Source of the DNA: CALMBW01 sp963779645
Lineage (GTDB): Bacteria > Actinomycetota > CADDZG01 > WHSQ01
Direction of reading: 5' to 3'
DNA: 64,000 bases
Assembly (NCBI GenBank): GCA_963779645.1
Contig: CAVZYX010000005.1
Coordinates: forward strand, 310,001-374,000
Shown: positions 37,172 through 46,229 of the stretch, piece by piece
Position numbering within the stretch: position 1 is the stretch's first letter
How the letters are laid out: every line of letters begins with the position of its first letter
Made by a program: the position numbers and the translations under genes
The notes under the pieces: model-generated
The model's input: the letters and a program-made list of their open reading frames with translations, nothing else
What the model was told of the DNA's origin: nothing
Databases searched by the model: none

Positions 37172-37630
37172 TCAGATACCTGGTTCTTGGAACACACTTT
37201 CCAACTGAGCTAAAAGAGTTGCCTTGTCCTTCTCATGCTGGCGTCGAAGCTCGAGTTCCTCTGAGCTCGCGTCCAGAAGATCTCTGACAGCTGCGACGAA
37301 TTCATCATGATCGAAAGGCTTCGTCAGGTACATGTCGGCGCCGTGCTCAAAACCCTCCACACGTTCCCTTTCAGAGTTGCGCGCCGACAAGATCATGACG
37401 CGGGTCGATGACCTGAACCCGCTGCGCTGCAAGCCATCGAGCACCTCGAACCCATCGAGGTCCGGCATCATGATGTCGAGAACCAGAACGTCCGGCGCCT
37501 CTTCCATGACCGCCTCGAGGGCAGCCTTTCCGTCACGGGTTGCTAGAACCTCGTGTCCCTCTTCGATCAATGATCGGGTGAGGACCTGCCTGATGTCGGC
37601 ATCGTCCTCCGCTATATAGATCCGTGCCAT
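37172..37630 (-). CDS. Single-domain response regulator B
   Basis: 152 residues. Receiver with E8-D9-D10, D52 (VLVLDIMMPDLDG), S82 and K104-P105. The tail, rich in Glu, Arg and Lys, closes with KATLLAQLESVFQ, matching the end of regulator A. The shared tail suggests a common docking site or dimer helix. 56 bases upstream of regulator A; likely one transcript. Confidence 0.9.
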   Translation of the reverse strand: MARIYIAEDDADIRQVLTRSLIEEGHEVLATRDGKAALEAVMEEAPDVLVLDIMMPDLDGFEVLDGLQRSGFRSSTRVMILSARNSERERVEGFEHGADMYLTKPFDHDEFVAAVRDLLDASSEELELRRQHEKDKATLLAQLESVFQEPGI

Positions 37631-37797
37631 CGAATCAACCTCCGGCCCCTTCAGACGACGCTATCCAGGGCATGGTTTAGCCCTCGGTCTTCCATCGGCT
37701 TCCAGGCGGGTTTTCCTTAGGAGAGCGGGTAACCTCGTCGAAATGGTCGATTCGCGGCTTCCGAGGTTCTCTCAGCCGATCCAGGCGCTCGTACCGT

Positions 37798-38073
37798 CTA
37801 GCCGCCCGCCACAGCCGGGATGATCGACAGCTTTGCCCCATCAGGGATCTCCGTATCGATGCCGTTCAGGAATCGCACATCTTCTTCATCAACATAGATG
37901 TTGACGAACCTTCTGAGAGACCCACCGTCATCGAGAAGGCGCGCTCCGATCCCGGGGTGACGGCTTTCGATATCCGCCACTACCTCGCGCACCGTTGAAC
38001 CGGCGGCTTCGATCTGCGCTTCTCCACCGGTCAAGGCACGTAGTTGCGTCGGGACCTTCACAACGATGCTCAT
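37798..38073 (-). CDS. MoaD/ThiS/CysO-like sulfur carrier protein
   Basis: 91 residues of beta-grasp type: IVVKVPTQLRALTGGEAQIE, VREVVADIESRHPGIGARLL, and the C-terminal diglycine AVAGG, exposed as in carriers that are adenylated and thiocarboxylated. Closest in pattern to CysO/MoaD. Its start overlaps the thrC-like stop by four bases (ATGA), so both proteins are made together under the S-box riboswitch. No E1-like activating enzyme or JAMM protease is in the window. Confidence 0.88.
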   Translation of the reverse strand: MSIVVKVPTQLRALTGGEAQIEAAGSTVREVVADIESRHPGIGARLLDDGGSLRRFVNIYVDEEDVRFLNGIDTEIPDGAKLSIIPAVAGG

Positions 38074-39293
38074 AGCTCTCCTCCGATCGCTTCTTCGAGT
38101 GCTTCAACCGAGGCGTGGATCGAATGCGTGGGGACGGCCGGACCCATCGCTTCGAGGGTTTTCAGCCCGATCCCAGTGATCAGAGCCACGGTCTCGTCGT
38201 CGGGCTTGATCGCGCCTGTTGCGACGAGATGCTCGAGCGCCGAGATCGTGACGCCTCCCGCGGTTTCAGTGAAGATCCCCTCGGTGCGGGCGAGCAGACG
38301 GATGCCTTCTGCGATCTCGGACTCGGGAACAGAGGTAACAGAGCCTCCCGTTGATCGCACTTCGCCCAACGCGTAGTAACCATCCGCCGGGTCCCCTATC
38401 GCGAGCGACTTGGCGATCGTCGCCGGCTTAACCGGCATGACATCAGTCGAGCCTTGCTCGAAAGCCTGGGCGACCGGAGAACAACCCTCTGCTTGCGCGC
38501 CGTAGATCCTCGTTCCCGGCTCGTCGATCAGACCTGCATGTGAGAACTCTCGAAAACCTTTCCCTATCTTCGTCAGGAGGCTCCCCGAAGCCACCGGGAC
38601 GACCACCGTGTCGGGTGAACGCCAGCCCAGTTGTTCGGCGATCTCGAAAGCGATCGTTTTGGAACCTTCGGCGTAGTAGGGGCGAACGTTCACGTTGACG
38701 AAGGCCCACGGTTTGGACCCCGTGAGTTCCGCGCAAAGCCGGTTCACGGCGTCGTAGGAACCATCCACTCCGATGACGTGTCCTCCGTACACGGTGGTTG
38801 CAGCGATCTTTCCGGACTCCAGATCCTTGGGGATGAAGACAACACTTCTCATCCCGGCCGCCGCGGCGTGCGCTGCGACTGCGTTCGCGAGGTTTCCGGT
38901 TGATGCGCAGGCAGCGACCGAGTACCCGAAGGAGCGCGCCATGGAGAGTGCGACCGACACCACTCTGTCCTTGAACGAGTGCGTCGGATTAGGTGCATCG
39001 CTTTTGAGCCAGAGTTTCTTGAGACCCAGTTCGGCAGCAAGCCGTGGCGCTTCCACGAGCCTCGTGAACCCTGCTCCGATGTCGACCCTCTCGTCCGGAG
39101 CCGGCAGGAAAGCTTCGTACCGCCACATCGTCGTGGGCCCAGCCGCGATGGTCTCCCTCGTGACAGAAGCCCCTATCTCGTCTAGGTCGTAAACGACCTC
39201 GAGGGGGCCGAAGCAGATCTCGCAGACATGCTGAGGAGCGATCGGGTGCTCCCGACCGCATTCTCGGCAGCGAAGTCCTCGTACGTACTTCAC
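38070..39293 (-). CDS. thrC: Threonine synthase-like PLP enzyme
   Basis: 407 residues. N-terminal zinc ribbon C9-x2-C12 and C24-x2-C27; PLP lysine K108 in NPTHSFKDR; the glycine loop is STGNLANAVAAHAA-like, and the C-terminal part follows the fold-type II threonine synthase pattern. Converts O-phosphohomoserine to threonine in the classical reading. It is controlled by a SAM-I riboswitch and overlaps a sulfur carrier gene, which points instead to sulfur assimilation into homocysteine. Either role is open. Confidence 0.88.
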   Translation of the reverse strand: MKYVRGLRCRECGREHPIAPQHVCEICFGPLEVVYDLDEIGASVTRETIAAGPTTMWRYEAFLPAPDERVDIGAGFTRLVEAPRLAAELGLKKLWLKSDAPNPTHSFKDRVVSVALSMARSFGYSVAACASTGNLANAVAAHAAAAGMRSVVFIPKDLESGKIAATTVYGGHVIGVDGSYDAVNRLCAELTGSKPWAFVNVNVRPYYAEGSKTIAFEIAEQLGWRSPDTVVVPVASGSLLTKIGKGFREFSHAGLIDEPGTRIYGAQAEGCSPVAQAFEQGSTDVMPVKPATIAKSLAIGDPADGYYALGEVRSTGGSVTSVPESEIAEGIRLLARTEGIFTETAGGVTISALEHLVATGAIKPDDETVALITGIGLKTLEAMGPAVPTHSIHASVEALEEAIGGEL

Positions 39294-39314
39294 GATTCCA
39301 CCTTCCCTACCAAC

Positions 39315-39349
39315 GAAAAAAGCCCCTTCCCCGGAAAGGAAAGAGGCTC
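39315..39349 (-). terminator. S-box expression-platform terminator
   Basis: Minus strand AGCCTCTTTCC pairs with GGGGAAGGGGCT (11 pairs, two G-T) over a short loop and is followed by TTTTTT. It lies between the aptamer and thrC. Confidence 0.85.
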
Positions 39350-39366
39350 CTACGTTGGAATCTCTC

Positions 39367-39468
39367 GCTCATCCATCCGGGGTTCGCACCTGTCCGGGCT
39401 TCAGCGATGAAGCCTCGGGTGGTTGCGGCGGGATCATCGGGCCGGTCCCTCCCCCGCTCTAGATGAGC
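39367..39468 (-). promoter_or_regulatory. SAM-I (S-box) riboswitch
   Basis: Closing stem P1 is GCTCATC (39468-39462) with GATGAGC (39373-39367). Inside are the S-box core AGGGACCGGCCCGATGA, the GCAACC segment, a P3 hairpin GGCTTCA/TGAAGCC, and GGTGCGAACCCC near the end. The order and spacing match the SAM-I family. With the terminator downstream it should switch the thrC-carrier operon off when SAM is high. Confidence 0.9.
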
Positions 39469-39474
39469 AACCAG

Positions 39475-39480
39475 ATATTA
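39475..39480 (-). promoter_or_regulatory. -10 element of the riboswitch transcript
   Basis: TAATAT on the minus strand, overlapping the TAA stop of the permease gene. A start seven bases on would coincide with the first base of the aptamer. No clear -35. Confidence 0.4.
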
Positions 39481-40677
39481 GCCGGACTCGTCCTCGGGTG
39501 GAACCACGTCGGGTGGCGCACCAGCCAACCTCGTATGAGCGAAAGGTGATGGCTCGACCCCGAGCACCCGAGTGGCCCAAAGGTGACCGAGGAGCAACTT
39601 AGCTACAGCGACGGCCGGCACTCCGAGCAACACCCCCCAGAAACCAGCGAGTGCTCCGCCGGCGAGAAGCGCCAACATCACCGTTGCAGGATGGAGTTGG
39701 ACCGTTCGCTTCATGACATTCGGACTGATGATGTGGTTGTCGAGCTGCTGAACGATCAGTTCCACGACAGCAGCCTTCAGACCGAGTTCCACTCCGCTCG
39801 TGAGCGTCCCAACGAGAAAGCCCAAGGCCCCGCCGATGAACGGTCCAATCAGCGGGACGAGGTTGAAGAATCCCGCGATCGCCCCGATCAACAACCAGAA
39901 CGGAAGACCGATCAGCAAGAAGCCGAGGGCGGATAGAACGAAGACGATGAACGCGACGAAAACCTGGCCCCTGAGGAAGCCGGAGAACGCGCGGTAGATC
40001 TTCGCTCCGAGGTCGATCGCTTCATCGCGATGGCTTTCGGGGATAAGAGCGAGCACGTCGCGTTTGATCTGCGGCAGATCGATCAGAACGTAGAGCGCTA
40101 TCAACGGAGCGAGGACGAACACGAGCAATATCTCGAGCAGACTGCGTCCGATCTCGGTGAAACTTCCGAGACGATCGGTGATCGTCTCCCGCACGGCCCT
40201 CGTTGCTTCGTCGCATTCCCGCTCGGTTGGGGTTCTCTCGCTTTCCGGCAGAAGGCAATCGACCGCGGTTGTATCGACGTTGATGCCGAAGCGATCCTCG
40301 ATCTCGGCCGCGGCATCGTCGACGAACGAGACGGTCTTGTCCCGGAACTCGGGCCATTGATCCGAGAACTGATCGACCTGCTCTGCGACGTACGGGATCG
40401 TTATGACCAGGATCAGCGTGAAGCTTCCGAGGACTACCACGTAGGCAAGGAGAGTGGCGATCGATCGCGGAACGCGGCGTTGCTCGAGCCGCGTTATCAG
40501 GGGGTTCAGCAAGAGGATTATCAGGATCGCGAGGCCCAGCGGAGCGAAGATCACTCGGATGTAGAGAAGGGCACGCAGGGCCAGATAGAGCAGAACGAGT
40601 ACGCCGATGATCGCCCATGCGGCGATCCCGACACGCCGTAGTCGTTCGCTCAGGGGAAGCCTGGGTGGTCGCGGCAT
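39478..40677 (-). CDS. AI-2E family transporter (PerM/YdiK-like)
   Basis: 399 residues from ATG 40677. A basic start is followed by two long hydrophobic helices (IAAWAIIGVLVLLYLALRAL, FAPLGLAILIILLLNPLITR), a soluble loop with two cysteines, then five or so helices including the family segment FFNLVPLIGPFIGGALGFLVG and QQLDNHIISPNVMKRTVQLHP. The physiological substrate of most members is unknown; autoinducer-2 export is only one case. The longer upstream frame runs antisense to otsA and is rejected. Confidence 0.9.
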   Translation of the reverse strand: MPRPPRLPLSERLRRVGIAAWAIIGVLVLLYLALRALLYIRVIFAPLGLAILIILLLNPLITRLEQRRVPRSIATLLAYVVVLGSFTLILVITIPYVAEQVDQFSDQWPEFRDKTVSFVDDAAAEIEDRFGINVDTTAVDCLLPESERTPTERECDEATRAVRETITDRLGSFTEIGRSLLEILLVFVLAPLIALYVLIDLPQIKRDVLALIPESHRDEAIDLGAKIYRAFSGFLRGQVFVAFIVFVLSALGFLLIGLPFWLLIGAIAGFFNLVPLIGPFIGGALGFLVGTLTSGVELGLKAAVVELIVQQLDNHIISPNVMKRTVQLHPATVMLALLAGGALAGFWGVLLGVPAVAVAKLLLGHLWATRVLGVEPSPFAHTRLAGAPPDVVPPEDESG

Positions 40678-40737
40678 CGACACGGCGAAAAGTATCCCCC
40701 GAAACCGCCTTGGGGCCCGTATGGAACGATACGGGTG

Positions 40738-42202
40738 ATGAAAGAAGGCATCGGAGTCGTCCTCGCTTCCAATCGTGGCCCCGTCTCGTTCGTTCAGACC
40801 GAGCGGGGCTTCGAGACGAAGAGGGGCGCCGGCGGCTTGGCGGGAGCGATGGACCCCGTCGCCAGGGCGCTCGGTCAGAGCGCGGTCTGGATCTCGGCCA
40901 CCACATCCGAAGCCGATCGGGCAGCCGTTCATACCGGTGAAGCAGATTCGCTCGGTGACTTGCTCGGCTATCCCGTTTACATGCTCGACATAGATCCCGA
41001 CACGTACTCTCGGTATTACGACATCGTGAGTAACCGGATGCTCTGGTTCGCGAACCATTGCCTCTGGGACGAGTTGGGGATCCACGACTTCGGTGAAGAC
41101 GAGATCGCCGCATGGGATTCCGCGTACGAAGCTGTGAACAAACGTTTCGCTCAAGCTGTTTGCGAGGTTGCAGAACTCGACGATTTCGTTCTGTTCCAGG
41201 ACTACCACCTGTACACGGCTCCTGGGCATCTCCGTTCGATGAGGCCCGAACAAGTGATCTTCCACTTCACGCACTCATCGTTCTGCAGTGTCGAGGGCCT
41301 GAACAGGTTGCCGAGACCGCTTCCTCAGCGAGTTATCGAGGGGATGCTAGGAGCGGACCTGCTCGGCTTTCATGTTGCGCAGTGGGTGCACGGGTTCCTC
41401 GACTGCGCCGAACGGATAGGTGCGACCGTCGATAGGGCGAACGGCAGGGTCGAGCACAAGGGGCCGCGGAACGTGGGTGCGTGAGTACCCGATCCAGGTA
41501 GACGCGGATGATCTGCGCAAACGAGCGCAGGGGGCCGCGGCACAGAAGTGGGCTCAGCGTTTCAAGGGCATGACCGAGCGAGGCCCTCTGATAGTGCGCG
41601 CCGATAGAACCGAACCGTCGAAAAACATCGTCCGAGGCTTCGAAGCATTCGGGAAGCTGCTCGATCGGAGGCCGGACATCGCCGACGATGTTCACTTCGC
41701 GGCATGCGTATATCCCTCCCGGCAATCGATGCCCGAGTACAAGGCGTACACGGAGAGGATCATCGCGGCGGCAGACTCCGTTAACGAGCGCCATCCGGAT
41801 GCCATCGAGCTCTTCATGGAAGATGACTACGACCGAACCCTCGGGGCGCTCCTCGAGTACACGGTCCTGTTGGTCAACCCGCTCATGGATGGGATGAACC
41901 TCGTCGCCAAAGAGGGGCCTGTCGTGAACGAGAACGACGGGCTGCTGGTTCTCTCAACCGGGGCCGGAGCCTTCGAGGAGATGGGTGACCACGCGATCCC
42001 GATCGACAACGCATTGAGCGTCGAGGAGACCGCTAACGCATTGGAGCGCGCTCTCGACATGGAGCCGAGCGAACGTAGCAAGAGGGCCGGCGGGCTCAGA
42101 GAGGCCGCGGTACACACGAAACCGGAGCACTGGATAGACGCACAGCTAAACGATCTTGCAGCTATCTCCGAGGGTAGGGCGCCGGTCTCACCCCCCTGTT
42201 AG
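40738..42202 (+). CDS. otsA: Trehalose-6-phosphate synthase (GT20), frameshifted
   Basis: 487 residues when one G is removed from the GGGG run at 41460-41463. First frame: LASNRGPVSF, GAGGLAGAMDPV, QDYHLY, HFTHSSF (variant of the canonical HTPFP loop) and GADLLGFH. Second frame: GTWVREYPIQVD, RADRTEPSKNIVRGFEAF and NPLMDGMNLVAKE. These cover the whole GT20 domain. It forms trehalose-6-phosphate from UDP/GDP-glucose and glucose-6-phosphate; otsB converges from the other side. Its 3' end overlaps otsB by 15 bases. Confidence 0.87.
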
Positions 42203-42991
42203 TTCGACCAGCCGTTGCATCAGTGCCAGCACGCCGGTCGGCCCCCGAACGATGACGTCGGCTCGATCCAGTAACTCGCCGGGGGCTTCATCCGAATCAA
42301 CTGCGATGCGAACCGTGAACATGCCCTCGCGCTCGAGTTCATCCAAGGCGTCGAATCCAGGTAGATCCACAACATCATCGCCAACGAAGGCGGCCGCGTT
42401 CAAACCGGCATCACGGCTTCTCCGCTCGATGACGAGTTTCTTCGAGAACTCGCCCGGGGGGCGCAACTCGATGGCCAGCTTCCCCTCCGCTAACCGAAGG
42501 GTGTGAGCCGCAGCGAGATCGCCGGCGATGCTCTCGATCTCCCTTTGGGCTGTATCTCTATCCTCGGCGGCTCGATAGTGAAGCGTCACGATCACACCTT
42601 TGTCTTCGACGACGATCCCAGGGATCGCCAGCGCTTCCACGCGCTCCCGAGCGTCGCCGAGAACCTCCTGCATCCGTTGCTTGAATGGACGCGCGAGCTC
42701 GGAAAGTTCGATCTGGCCGTCTATCGAACGCTCGGCACCGTGGAGGCCCCAGAGCTCGATCCCCGGGCCCAGCCAATCGAGAAGTTGCTCGGTCGAACGC
42801 CCCGACACGATCGCTACAACCGCGAATCTCTCCGAGAGGGTCTCGAGCATCTCGCGCACTCCCTGAAGGGGCCGCGCGTCGTGAGGCAAACGCACTATCT
42901 CAGAGAGGGTCCCGTCGAAATCGAAGTAGACCCCAGCGGTCGGCGCCCGGGCAGAGAGGGTCTCGAGCTTCGTGTCCTTCATGTCGTCCAC
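42188..42991 (-). CDS. otsB: Trehalose-phosphatase (HAD superfamily)
   Basis: 267 residues. HAD motif I is YFDFDGTLS with nucleophile D24 and D26; motif II is VAIVSGRS; the WGLHGAERS loop is typical of OtsB; motif IV is AAFVGDDVVDL. It releases trehalose from trehalose-6-phosphate. Start GTG 42991, or ATG 42982 three codons later. Convergent with otsA, ends overlapping. Confidence 0.93.
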   Translation of the reverse strand: MDDMKDTKLETLSARAPTAGVYFDFDGTLSEIVRLPHDARPLQGVREMLETLSERFAVVAIVSGRSTEQLLDWLGPGIELWGLHGAERSIDGQIELSELARPFKQRMQEVLGDARERVEALAIPGIVVEDKGVIVTLHYRAAEDRDTAQREIESIAGDLAAAHTLRLAEGKLAIELRPPGEFSKKLVIERRSRDAGLNAAAFVGDDVVDLPGFDALDELEREGMFTVRIAVDSDEAPGELLDRADVIVRGPTGVLALMQRLVELTGG

Positions 42992-43029
42992 ATGGCGACC
43001 CTAATCGGGTGGCCCTCTAGGATGCGTGA

Positions 43030-43827
43030 ATGCGATCCGGCAAAGTCGCCCTCCTCCTAGTGTCGATCGCGTTCGGAAGTTGCAGGCCGGACACCGTCGA
43101 CCTTGCCTACTCGTTCGAAGTGGGACAGACCTTCAACTACAAGATGGAGGCGCAGGCAACTGCGTCGTGGAGCATCGGTGGGGAGGGCAGCGGTTCGTAC
43201 AGGATCTCTTATGCAGTGGAAGAAAGGGTCATCGCTGTCGATGACGCTGGCGCCACTGTCGCCGTGACGATGACTCCATCCGATATCGAAGAGGAAGGGT
43301 TGCCCTCACCCGGTCCAACCGAACGGATCTTCACGCTCCAGGTAGGGACCGACGGAGAACTGCTGGGCGTCCTGGATGTCGATGGCGTACCGGCGGAGGC
43401 TCTCGATCCCGACACACTCGCGTTCATCGGCACCTACCGGCCCCCTCTTCCCTCTGAGCCCGTGCGCCTCCGCGACACTTGGACGGCGCGGCAAGAGCTG
43501 ACGCTGGGATCGGTTTTCCAGCAGGTGACGACCACTGGCACGCTCCTGACTCTGGACCTAGACGAAGACGGCGAGATCGCGGACGTCTCGTATCAAGGTG
43601 AAGGCCCTCTCGTGTGGACGACGACGCTTCCCCAAGGAGCAGCCGAGCTCAGCGGTTCCGCGACTTCGCAGGGGGTCGCAACCGTGGCTATCGAGAACGG
43701 CTACCTGCAGAGCTCGAGATCTATCACTTCCGGCCGATTCGAGGTGAGGATCGTCCCCGATGCCGGACAAGCAACTTTGAGTGGCCAGGTTTCCTTGGAG
43801 CTGACGATGAGCCTGGAGAGAACTTAG
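43030..43827 (+). CDS. Putative lipoprotein, beta-rich
   Basis: 265 residues. A short hydrophobic start and the lipobox AFGSC (C18) indicate a lipoprotein signal. The rest alternates hydrophobic and polar residues (GQTFNYKMEAQAT, YAVEERVIAVDD, LSGQVSLELTMSLE), typical of an all-beta fold. No family recognised. It converges on the LytR_C gene with four bases between stops. Confidence 0.75.
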   Translation: MRSGKVALLLVSIAFGSCRPDTVDLAYSFEVGQTFNYKMEAQATASWSIGGEGSGSYRISYAVEERVIAVDDAGATVAVTMTPSDIEEEGLPSPGPTERIFTLQVGTDGELLGVLDVDGVPAEALDPDTLAFIGTYRPPLPSEPVRLRDTWTARQELTLGSVFQQVTTTGTLLTLDLDEDGEIADVSYQGEGPLVWTTTLPQGAAELSGSATSQGVATVAIENGYLQSSRSITSGRFEVRIVPDAGQATLSGQVSLELTMSLERT

Positions 43828-43831
43828 GTCG

Positions 43832-44389
43832 CTAGAGGTAGTCGAGCCCAACGACGATGTGCAGGGCAACTGTCGTTGAAAGGTTCTCGGGCTTCGCGCC
43901 GACCTGCCATCCGAAACGAGCGGCCAATGCTTCGGCGGCTGCCCGCGACTCCTCGTACGACCAGAAGACGGTGGTCAACTCGTACTGGGTCGAGGCACCT
44001 GCTACCGCGACTACTTCGAACCCCTCTTGGCTGAGCTGATCGGCCATCCGATCGTCCGCCGATGTGTCTGAGGTTGCGTTGAGAACCTGAACGGTCATGT
44101 TCTCTGTGATCAGGGCTGTAGTGGGGGTTGGCTCGGATTCGTCCGGCGAAGGAGTGGTCTTAGGGGTCTTGCTGGGGCGTGGCGAGGCCGGAGTCTGAGT
44201 TGTTGGGGTCGGAGTCGGTGTTTCCGTGGCCGAGGCCACTTCCGGAGTCTTGAGGTCGTCGTTCCCTAAGGCGTCTACCGCGATCCAGATCCCGACGGCA
44301 GCCAGTGCGGCGACCAAGAGCCACGGAAGAACCCACCCGAGAACCGAGCGGTAGAAGGGCCACTGGGACGAGGAAGAGTGCTTACCCAC
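43832..44389 (-). CDS. LytR_C-domain membrane protein
   Basis: 185 residues: cytoplasmic start, one membrane helix (VLPWLLVAALAAVGIWIAV), a Thr/Pro-rich linker of about 50 residues and a C-terminal LytR_C domain (MTVQVLNATSDTSADDRMADQLSQ, EVVAVA). Such proteins act at the cell envelope, often next to wall-polymer ligases. Six bases behind DUF3263, a pairing seen in many actinobacteria. Confidence 0.85.
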   Translation of the reverse strand: MGKHSSSSQWPFYRSVLGWVLPWLLVAALAAVGIWIAVDALGNDDLKTPEVASATETPTPTPTTQTPASPRPSKTPKTTPSPDESEPTPTTALITENMTVQVLNATSDTSADDRMADQLSQEGFEVVAVAGASTQYELTTVFWSYEESRAAAEALAARFGWQVGAKPENLSTTVALHIVVGLDYL

Positions 44390-44395
44390 AAAGCA

Positions 44396-44659
44396 CTATC
44401 TGGGGTTGTAGTCCGCCCCCAACAAACGAGCCACCCGCTGCTTCTGGCGGTACATGCGTAGTCGCTTGAGCCTCTTGACGAGGATGGGGTCGTACTCCAT
44501 TGCCGCGGGTTCTTCTAGGAGCTCATTGAGGACCTGGTAGTAGCGGGTGGCCGACATGTCGAAGCGCTCCTTGATGGCCTGCTCTTTCACGCCCGCATGC
44601 TTCCACCAGGACCGCTCGAAATCGAGGATGTCGATGTCTCTTTGCGCGAGTGATTCCAT
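44396..44659 (-). CDS. DUF3263 family protein
   Basis: 87 residues, nearly all helical: ILDFERSWWKHAGVKEQAIKERFDMSATRYYQVLNELL, followed by a basic tail. The pattern FERxWW and ATRYYQ is diagnostic for DUF3263, found in Actinomycetota. A helix-turn-helix fold and DNA binding are plausible but unproven. First gene of a pair with LytR_C. Confidence 0.92.
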   Translation of the reverse strand: MESLAQRDIDILDFERSWWKHAGVKEQAIKERFDMSATRYYQVLNELLEEPAAMEYDPILVKRLKRLRMYRQKQRVARLLGADYNPR

Positions 44660-44755
44660 GGGTTCACGCTAACCGCGGCCGGTGGGGGCCGGTCGGATTT
44701 CCTTGAGGGTTGTGACTGATGAGGTTGGTGGTTCGGCGATCCCTGCCCGGAGGGC

Positions 44756-46036
44756 TTAGGGGAACAAGCCCCTCATCTGGTGGGCCTCGGCTACCCGGGA
44801 GACCCCGATCCAGGTCGCGGCCTGGCGCATGGACAGTTTCTTGGCCGTGGCGAGCTCGTGGACCTCGTCGAAGGACTTCTCCATGATGAGGCGCAGCCGA
44901 TCGTTAACTTCCTCGTCACTCCAGAAGTAAGCCTGGATGTCCTGGACCCACTCGAAGTAGGAAACGATCACGCCCCCCGAGTTCGCCAGGATGTCAGGGA
45001 CGATGAAGATGCCCCGCTCGTTCAAGATCTTGTCCGCCTCGAAAGTTACGGGGCCGTTGGCACCCTCGCAAACGATCTTGGCTTTGATCTTGTCCGCATT
45101 CTTGACCGTGACGACACCTTCGACGGCCGCCGGCACCAACACATCCACATCGAGCTCGAGCAACTCTTCATTGCTGATCGGATCGGCGCCCGGGAAGCCT
45201 GAGACCGTTCCGGCTGCCAGCTTGTGACGGTTGATCGCCTCGGGATCGAGACCCTTCTCGCGGTACAGACCACCGTCGACATCCGAAACCGCAACGACGC
45301 GACAACCAGCGTCATGCAACAACTGGGCCGCGTGGCCGCCGACCTTTCCGTATCCCTGGATCGCAACCGAGATCTCATCGATACCGAGCCCGAGTGACTT
45401 GAGGGTCGAGAAGATCGTGTACATCACGCCTCGCGATGTTGATCCCGCACGACCTCTCGAGCCACCGATCGCGACAGGTTTACCCGTTACAACGCCGGGA
45501 ACCGAATAGCCGTAGTTCATCGAGTAGGTATCCATGATCCACGACATGATCTGATCGTCCGTGTTCATGTCGGGGGCCGGGATATCGCGCTCGGGCCCGA
45601 TGAACGGCAGGATCTCGGATGCGTAGCGACGAGTCATCCGCTCGAGCTCGGAACGTGAGTGGTCTCGGACGTTCATCGCGACTCCGCCTTTAGCGCCACC
45701 GAAGGGGATGCCTGCGATCGCGCACTTCCACGTCATCCACATCGCCAGAGCCTTGACCTCATCGAGGCTTACAGCTGGGTGATACCGGATTCCGCCTTTG
45801 GCCGGCCCCCTAGTGACGTTGTGGTGAACGCGGTACCCCTCGTAAACGCGCGTCGTTCCGTCGTCCATCCGGAAGGGAACGGAAACAACGAGAGCTCGCT
45901 TAGGAGCACGGAGGATCTTGTGGACGCCTGGGTCGAGACCCATGAGATCGGATATCTCATCGAGCTGCGCAAGAGCGTTCTCCCAGGCGGAATCGCCGGT
46001 CTCGGAGATCCCCTTCAGATCAAGATCGGACGTCAT
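44756..46036 (-). CDS. gdhA: Glutamate dehydrogenase (Glu/Leu/Phe/Val family)
   Basis: 426 residues. Catalytic lysines lie in GPAKGGIRYHP and WKCAIAGIPFGGAKGGV; the substrate loop is followed by a Rossmann domain (VAIQGYGKVGGHAAQLL). Interconverts glutamate and 2-oxoglutarate with ammonium. Start ATG 46036, just after GGGAGG; the TTG at 46051 is rejected. It lies directly behind tRNA-Thr, which may share a transcript. Confidence 0.93.
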   Translation of the reverse strand: MTSDLDLKGISETGDSAWENALAQLDEISDLMGLDPGVHKILRAPKRALVVSVPFRMDDGTTRVYEGYRVHHNVTRGPAKGGIRYHPAVSLDEVKALAMWMTWKCAIAGIPFGGAKGGVAMNVRDHSRSELERMTRRYASEILPFIGPERDIPAPDMNTDDQIMSWIMDTYSMNYGYSVPGVVTGKPVAIGGSRGRAGSTSRGVMYTIFSTLKSLGLGIDEISVAIQGYGKVGGHAAQLLHDAGCRVVAVSDVDGGLYREKGLDPEAINRHKLAAGTVSGFPGADPISNEELLELDVDVLVPAAVEGVVTVKNADKIKAKIVCEGANGPVTFEADKILNERGIFIVPDILANSGGVIVSYFEWVQDIQAYFWSDEEVNDRLRLIMEKSFDEVHELATAKKLSMRQAATWIGVSRVAEAHQMRGLFP

Positions 46037-46066
46037 CGTCCTCCCATTCAATCAGGCCAACACGAG

Positions 46067-46139
46067 AGCCGGGTGTCGGGATCGAACCGACCACCTTCGC
46101 ATTACAAGTGCGACGCTCTACCAACTGAGCTAACCCGGC
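46067..46139 (-). tRNA. trnT: tRNA-Thr (anticodon TGT)
   Basis: 73 nt. Acceptor GCCGGGT/ACCCGGC, D-arm GCTCAGTTGGTAGAGC, anticodon stem TCGCA/TGCGA around CTTGTAA (anticodon TGT), T-arm loop GGTTCGATCCC. No encoded CCA. Confidence 0.95.
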
Positions 46140-46229
46140 CACGGCACATCGCGATCCGCTGCCCCAGGTTACCGTTCGGATCTGTGGTTCATACGCATAC
46201 ATAGTGATGTGGAGTCGGCGCGGATCTGG

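Noticed and set aside
39478..41274. 598-residue version of the AI-2E permease
   Set aside because: The extra N-terminal ~200 residues are antisense to otsA; ATG 40677 gives a normal family start.
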